A stretch of 40,435 nt of DNA, taken from assembly GCA_000989305.1 (NCBI GenBank), contig LBTB01000003.1, forward strand, positions 1-40,435, in the 5' to 3' direction. The translations under genes were made by a program, and so were the position numbers. This DNA is from Candidatus Shapirobacteria bacterium GW2011_GWF2_37_20. Its GTDB lineage: Bacteria; Patescibacteriota; Microgenomatia; UBA12405. Positions within the stretch are counted from its first letter, which is position 1; each line of letters starts with the position of its first letter. Below, piece by piece: positions 35,514 to 40,435 of the stretch. The notes under the pieces are model-generated. The model was given only the letters and a program-made list of their open reading frames with translations, had not been told where the DNA came from and made no database searches.

Positions 35514-37163
35514 ATGAAGACTAAAAGGCTTATTTTACTTATTTTAATCATTCTTTTTGCCGGGTTTATTCGTGTTTTTAAGATAAGCACCCTCCCTCCT
35601 GCCTTATATTACGACGAAGTTGATGCTGGCTATCAGGCCATGGTTTTCAATCAAAATCAAACTGACTATTATGGCAATAAATTTCCGGTTCATTTCCACT
35701 CTTTTGGCGATTATCGGACCTCTCTACACATTTATTCAATCTCCCTATTACAACAATTTACGAAAAATCAGGACCTTTCGGTTAGGTTGCCGTCCGCGAT
35801 TTATGGGGTTCTTTCTGTCCTTGTCTTGTATCTAATAACCAAATCACTTATACCCAGCTTTCTTTTGGCTCTTTCTCCCTGGGCAATTCATTACAGTCGC
35901 ATCGGATTTGAAGTCTCAGGTATGACCCTGTGCTTATTATTGGGTATTTTATTTTGGAAACAATTTATTAATAGTAAAAAAAATATCTTTATATACCTCT
36001 CGGCTCTTTTTTTCTGCCTCTCACCCTATTTCTATAGCACTGCCAAACTTATTATTCTTATTATTGCCGTTTTAATAGCTGTTATTTGGAGGAAAGAAAT
36101 ATTAAAGCTTGGTCTTAAAAGCTTAATATTACCTGTTTTATTTGCTGTTTTACTCTTAGTTCCCATGGCGCGTGACACCCTTGGGGGAAAAGCTGGGTAC
36201 CGCTTTTCTTACATTGGTATTTTTACTCTGCCTCACCGGGAACAGGTTGTTGACACCCTTCGCTATCAGGACGCTTCTATTGATCATCCTGACGAAATTG
36301 GAGTTTCCACTTCTCTTATCTCCAAGATTGTCCACAATAAATACCAATTAATTGCTCAAAGGTTTATTTCTAACTACGTTAACTCCTTTTCATCAGATTT
36401 TTTATTTTTGAAAGGGGATAATAATACTCGACACGGTTTTGGTAATCACGGCTTGTTGTATTTAATTGACGTAGTTTTCGTATTTATTGGATTGTCCATT
36501 TTTTTCTTTAAAGATAAAAAAAATAAACTATCTTCCTTCTTTTTCTGCCTACTAATATTTTCCCCGATCCCATATGCTTTAACTCGTGATTCTGATTTCC
36601 CCCACGCCACCAGACTCATCCTAATGTTACCGTCAATAATCTATTTTTCTTATCTAGGAATTGCTTATTTACGCACCAAATACCGTTTTTTTATATTTCT
36701 CTTAATACCTATATATGGTATCTTTTTTCTAAACTTTTGGCATTATTACAACTATCATTATCCAAACGAATCAGCTCGGGTTTGGAATATGGGTATGGAA
36801 GAAGCAGTTATAACCACCAGCAATTATCCAGATAGTCCGCTAGTATATTCAGACGATTATTTATCATTTGTTTCATTTTTTCTTTATTATCATCCTTACA
36901 AATTAAATCAAAACGATTCACTACAAAATCATTTAAGTCAGCTAAGTAACGACTCCTTTTCAGGACAACAAATTGATCAAAAATATTATTTTGGTCATGT
37001 AAACTGGACAAATTTAAGTCATTTTCCCCAAAACACTGTTTATGTGATCCCTGCCTCAGAATATAAGATTAATTCTTTCCCAAACTTTAGAATAATCAAG
37101 AAAATTAACAAAATCTACGAAACTCAGGAGGAAATATATATTATTCAACATAATGAAAATTAA
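35514..37163 (+). CDS. GT39/PMT_2-like polytopic glycosyltransferase ('DE' class)
   Basis: LPPALYYDEVDAGYQAMVFNQNQTDYYGNKFPVHFHSFGDYRTSLHIYSISLLQQFTKNQDLSVRLPSAIYGVLSV. Confidence 0.84.
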   Translation: MKTKRLILLILIILFAGFIRVFKISTLPPALYYDEVDAGYQAMVFNQNQTDYYGNKFPVHFHSFGDYRTSLHIYSISLLQQFTKNQDLSVRLPSAIYGVLSVLVLYLITKSLIPSFLLALSPWAIHYSRIGFEVSGMTLCLLLGILFWKQFINSKKNIFIYLSALFFCLSPYFYSTAKLIILIIAVLIAVIWRKEILKLGLKSLILPVLFAVLLLVPMARDTLGGKAGYRFSYIGIFTLPHREQVVDTLRYQDASIDHPDEIGVSTSLISKIVHNKYQLIAQRFISNYVNSFSSDFLFLKGDNNTRHGFGNHGLLYLIDVVFVFIGLSIFFFKDKKNKLSSFFFCLLIFSPIPYALTRDSDFPHATRLILMLPSIIYFSYLGIAYLRTKYRFFIFLLIPIYGIFFLNFWHYYNYHYPNESARVWNMGMEEAVITTSNYPDSPLVYSDDYLSFVSFFLYYHPYKLNQNDSLQNHLSQLSNDSFSGQQIDQKYYFGHVNWTNLSHFPQNTVYVIPASEYKINSFPNFRIIKKINKIYETQEEIYIIQHNEN

Positions 37164-38751
37164 AATATTTTTGCTAATTGTTTTAAGTTTATTATCCTCC
37201 TGGAGATTCTTTCGTCCCGGTTATGCTTCGATGCAAGACGATATTCAAGTATTCCGTCTCCAACAATTTGATCAATGTCTTCGTGACGGCCAAGTTCCCT
37301 GCCGATATATAGCCGATGGGGGATTGGGTTACGGCTATCCTCTTTATAATTTCTATTCCCCGCTTCCTTACGCTATTTCTGAATCCTTTCATCTTTTAGG
37401 TTTTTCCTATATTGATTCGATCAAAATTACTTTTATCATCCCTGCTTTTCTAAGAACCTTTGGCATGTATTTATTGGCAACGGCATTCTTTGGTAGTTTT
37501 GGGGGCTTTCTGGCGGCTGCCCTTTATGCTCTGGCACCTTATCAGGCCGTCAATTCCCTTGTTCGCGGAGCTATTGGGGAAACTTGGGCGCTAGCTTTAT
37601 TACCTCTTGTTTTTTGGAGTCTATATCAACACAAAGTTAAGCTGTCGGTTCTTTTTCTAAGTTGTCTCCTTCTCAGCCATAACTTAACCCTTATTTACGC
37701 CATTCCCCTGCTCGTGGTTTTTTCAATACTTACCAAGAAGTTTAAATATCTTTTTCGAACTCTACTTTGGTCTGGCGCACTCTGCGCCTTCTTTTTGATT
37801 CCGGCATTTTTTGAAAAAAATTTCACCACTGTTAATACTATGACGCAAGGATATTTTAACTTTATTATCCATTTTGCCACTCTTAAAGAATTGTTCATTT
37901 CCAACTTTTGGGGTTATTCTGCCTCAATGTGGGGTCCTATTGATGGCCTCTCATTCAACATTGGTTTATTTCAGTGGCTAATTCCGATTCTTGTCTTTGT
38001 TTTGTATACCTTTAAAAGGAAATTAAAACATCGTTTAATAGTTACAAGCTTTTTTTTAATCGGCTTATTTGCCATATTCCTAACCCACAATAAATCAACC
38101 TTTATTTGGAATTCTCTTCCCTTCATGGCTTATTTTCAATTTCCTTGGCGCTTCCTTGGTCTGAGTATTTTTTGTTTTTCATTTATTGGTGGGAGATTGA
38201 TCAAATTAGTCAAACATAATTTAAAATTACCCCTAATTATAGGACTAATAACAATTATTCTTTTCATTAATTATCCTAATTTTAGAGAAGATATCTGGTA
38301 TGGAGCACTTACTGACAACCAAAAACTTAATGGCTCAGAATTAATTCGTCAAAGTGGAGCTGGTCTAAAGGACTATTGGCCAAAATATTCTCAAAACTTT
38401 CCCGACTCCTATGCTCCGTCAAGTCCAATAGTTCTGGAAGGAGATGTTGATTTTGTTAAATACTATAAAAACAGTCATTTTTCTGAGGCCTATCTTTCAG
38501 TTTCAAGTCCGACTGCAATATTTAATCTACCCATAGTCTATTTTCCGGAGTGGGAGTTGGTTGTTGATGGAATTAAATCGGATTACACAATTGAACCCGA
38601 TCTGGGCTTGATTCAAATAAAGCTCAACCAGGGAGAGCACCATCTCCAACTATCTTTTGTTGAGACTCCACTTCGAACTTTTTCTAACCTTTTCTCCCTC
38701 TTTGCTCTGGCTAGCTTTATAATATTGATAATCCGTGAAAAACGTTCATAA
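37153..38751 (+). CDS. PTPS_related (PF10131-like) polytopic membrane protein, probable GT-C glycosyltransferase
   Basis: YASMQDDIQVFRLQQFDQCLRDGQVPCRYIADGGLGYGYPLYNFYSPLPYAISE; C-terminal YFPEWELVVDGIKSDYTIEPDLGLIQIKLNQGEHHLQLSFVETPLRTFSNLFSLFAL. Confidence 0.82.
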   Translation: MKIKIFLLIVLSLLSSWRFFRPGYASMQDDIQVFRLQQFDQCLRDGQVPCRYIADGGLGYGYPLYNFYSPLPYAISESFHLLGFSYIDSIKITFIIPAFLRTFGMYLLATAFFGSFGGFLAAALYALAPYQAVNSLVRGAIGETWALALLPLVFWSLYQHKVKLSVLFLSCLLLSHNLTLIYAIPLLVVFSILTKKFKYLFRTLLWSGALCAFFLIPAFFEKNFTTVNTMTQGYFNFIIHFATLKELFISNFWGYSASMWGPIDGLSFNIGLFQWLIPILVFVLYTFKRKLKHRLIVTSFFLIGLFAIFLTHNKSTFIWNSLPFMAYFQFPWRFLGLSIFCFSFIGGRLIKLVKHNLKLPLIIGLITIILFINYPNFREDIWYGALTDNQKLNGSELIRQSGAGLKDYWPKYSQNFPDSYAPSSPIVLEGDVDFVKYYKNSHFSEAYLSVSSPTAIFNLPIVYFPEWELVVDGIKSDYTIEPDLGLIQIKLNQGEHHLQLSFVETPLRTFSNLFSLFALASFIILIIREKRS

Positions 38752-40303
38752 AATTATTTTTCTATTAATCTTAATTGCGGCGGCATTTTTTCGCTTCTGG
38801 AATCTAAGTTCCCTGCCTTCTGGTCTAAACTGGGACGAAATTTCTCATGGCTATAATGCCTATTCCTTATTAAAAACCGGTAAGGATCAATGGGGACAAT
38901 CGTGGCCAATTTTTAATTTTAGAGCCTATGGAGACTACCCAACTGCTGCCAATTTATATTTCACCACTCCTTCAATTGCCGTCTTCGGTTTAAACGCTTT
39001 TTCGATTCGTTTACCCGCCGCCATCTTTGGATTACTCTTTGTTGTTTTTAATTATCTTTTGGCCAAAATTGTATTTAAAAATGAAAAACTCGCCTTATTC
39101 AATATGTTATTGGCCGCACTTTCACCCTGGGCACTATTTCCTTCCCGGGCTGTCTTTCAATCAAACCTTTCCCAGTTTTTTTTAATAGCCGGTCTGTTTT
39201 ATTTTTATAAATCGCTTTTAGAACCCAAAAAGGCATATTGGTCAGCTATATTTTTTGGAATTTCACTTTATTCTTACCACAACACTCGCATTGCCGTTCC
39301 ACTCTTACTTTCATTTTTTGCCATCTATTATTGGCGACAGCTTAAAAATAAAACCCACCTCTTCGCTCTTGGTCTTTTTCTTCTCTTTGCCGTTCCCAAT
39401 CTTCTTAATTTATTTTCACCGGAATCTCAAGCCAGAAATCGCTGGGTTGGAATCATCAATCCAAATTCAATAAATTTAATTAACGAGGAAAGGAGACTCT
39501 ACACAGGTCCTGCTTTTCTAAACCGCGTTCAAAACAATAAGGTGGTTTATTTTGCCACCCAGTTAACCAGAAATTATTTTGACTTGTTCAGCCCCTTGCC
39601 TTTATTTTTCAAGGGTTCTCTGAATTTTCAATTTAACCCACCCAACACTGGGCTTCTCTTTGTTATTCTTTTACCTCTTTTTTATCTTGGACTCTTTCGT
39701 TTACGACAATTTTTTATTCCTTTATTAATCACCCTTCTTCCGGCCGCCTTAACAATGGGGGATTTTCCCTCGGTTAGAGCCACTATCGCTCTTCCTTTTT
39801 ATTTCCTGGCCATTAGCTATGGAGCCTCGCTAATTAAGAAGAAAAAGATATTCTATTTAATAATTATTATTTTTCTTTTAGAATTTGCCCTTTATTGGTC
39901 AAAATATCTTCAATACAACAAGGATTATTCTCAAAATTGGCAGTATGGTTATCAGGAGATGGTCTCAAAACTAAAAGCTAACTACTCTCAGTATCAACAC
40001 ATTTACATTACCAAAAGGTACGGTGAAGCCCATGAATTTGTTCTCTTTTATTGGCCCTGGGATCCCAAAAATTATCAAACAGATTTAAGTCTCAATTGGG
40101 ACTTTCACGCAGATTGGTATTGGGTTAATGCTTTTGACAAGTTTACCTTTGTCAATGACTGGGAAATCCCCACACTTACAATTTTCCCCAATTCTCTCTT
40201 AGTTACTTCACCTCAAAACTACCCGCCAGACAATGCTAAATTATTTGACACCGTTCCTTTTTTGAATGGGCAAACTGCCTTTGAGTTTATAAGCTATGAC
40301 TAA
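38735..40303 (+). CDS. GT39/PMT_2-like polytopic glycosyltransferase ('DE' class)
   Basis: GTG start; LPSGLNWDEISHGYNAYSLLKTGKDQWGQSWPIFNFRAYGDYPTAANLYFTTPSIAVFGLNAFSIRLPAAIFG. Confidence 0.84.
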   Translation: MKNVHKIIFLLILIAAAFFRFWNLSSLPSGLNWDEISHGYNAYSLLKTGKDQWGQSWPIFNFRAYGDYPTAANLYFTTPSIAVFGLNAFSIRLPAAIFGLLFVVFNYLLAKIVFKNEKLALFNMLLAALSPWALFPSRAVFQSNLSQFFLIAGLFYFYKSLLEPKKAYWSAIFFGISLYSYHNTRIAVPLLLSFFAIYYWRQLKNKTHLFALGLFLLFAVPNLLNLFSPESQARNRWVGIINPNSINLINEERRLYTGPAFLNRVQNNKVVYFATQLTRNYFDLFSPLPLFFKGSLNFQFNPPNTGLLFVILLPLFYLGLFRLRQFFIPLLITLLPAALTMGDFPSVRATIALPFYFLAISYGASLIKKKKIFYLIIIIFLLEFALYWSKYLQYNKDYSQNWQYGYQEMVSKLKANYSQYQHIYITKRYGEAHEFVLFYWPWDPKNYQTDLSLNWDFHADWYWVNAFDKFTFVNDWEIPTLTIFPNSLLVTSPQNYPPDNAKLFDTVPFLNGQTAFEFISYD

Positions 40304-40435
40304 AGAAAAGATTATCTTAATCATTGTTCTTTTGACTGCTTTTCTTCTTCGTATCTACAACCACACCTACCCACCTCTCCTTTGGGATGAAGCTGCTCTG
40401 GGTTACAATGCCTATTCTATTCTTCAAACCGGCCG
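40296..40435 (+). CDS. GT39/PMT_2-like glycosyltransferase, N-terminal fragment (runs off the window)
   Basis: ATG at 40296 overlapping the previous stop; MTKEKIILIIVLLTAFLLRIYNHTYPPLLWDEAALGYNAYSILQTG. Confidence 0.75.
   Translation, partial: MTKEKIILIIVLLTAFLLRIYNHTYPPLLWDEAALGYNAYSILQTG

Noticed and set aside
1-40435. Search by eye for CRISPR arrays, tRNA/rRNA genes, transposases or integrases
   Set aside because: No regularly spaced direct repeats, cloverleaf-like genes, rRNA motifs or DDE/tyrosine recombinase signatures were recognised. A tRNAscan/Infernal/ISfinder run would be needed to be certain.

Overview
This is an AT-rich, almost fully coding window that uses TGA, TAA and TAG as stops, so it fits the standard bacterial code. 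Its style resembles a Patescibacteria/CPR (Microgenomates-like) genome, but that taxonomic guess is inference from protein style only. Positions 1-3654 hold a cell-division/wall-hydrolase module: FtsE (5' truncated), FtsX, and two tandem secreted coiled-coil proteins. The two coils are clearly paralogous, but one carries a C39-like cysteine peptidase domain and the other an M23 metallopeptidase whose motifs are in circularly permuted order. A strong bidirectional terminator (3655-3684) and a DUF11-like surface protein on the minus strand follow. From about 4.4 kb to the right edge the window is nearly all membrane glycosylation genes: about 18 polytopic GT-C/PMT-like or related membrane proteins in several signature classes (the last one truncated), 7 GT2 enzymes (two DPM1/ALG5-like), one ALG11-like GT4, one Wzx-type flippase, one NodB/deacetylase-like membrane protein, and two small membrane-anchored unknowns. 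No nucleotide-sugar synthesis genes, WWDYG-type oligosaccharyltransferase or recognisable O-antigen ligase/polymerase was seen. The items most worth a second look are the permuted M23 protein, the hydrolase swap on a duplicated FtsEX-partner-like coil, a G9 tract inside a membrane glycosyltransferase-like gene where either single-base slip gives an early stop, a 'DQ' signature GT-C subfamily, and start codons placed 6-7 nt after -10-like boxes (leaderless architecture). No tRNA, rRNA, CRISPR or mobile element was recognised.
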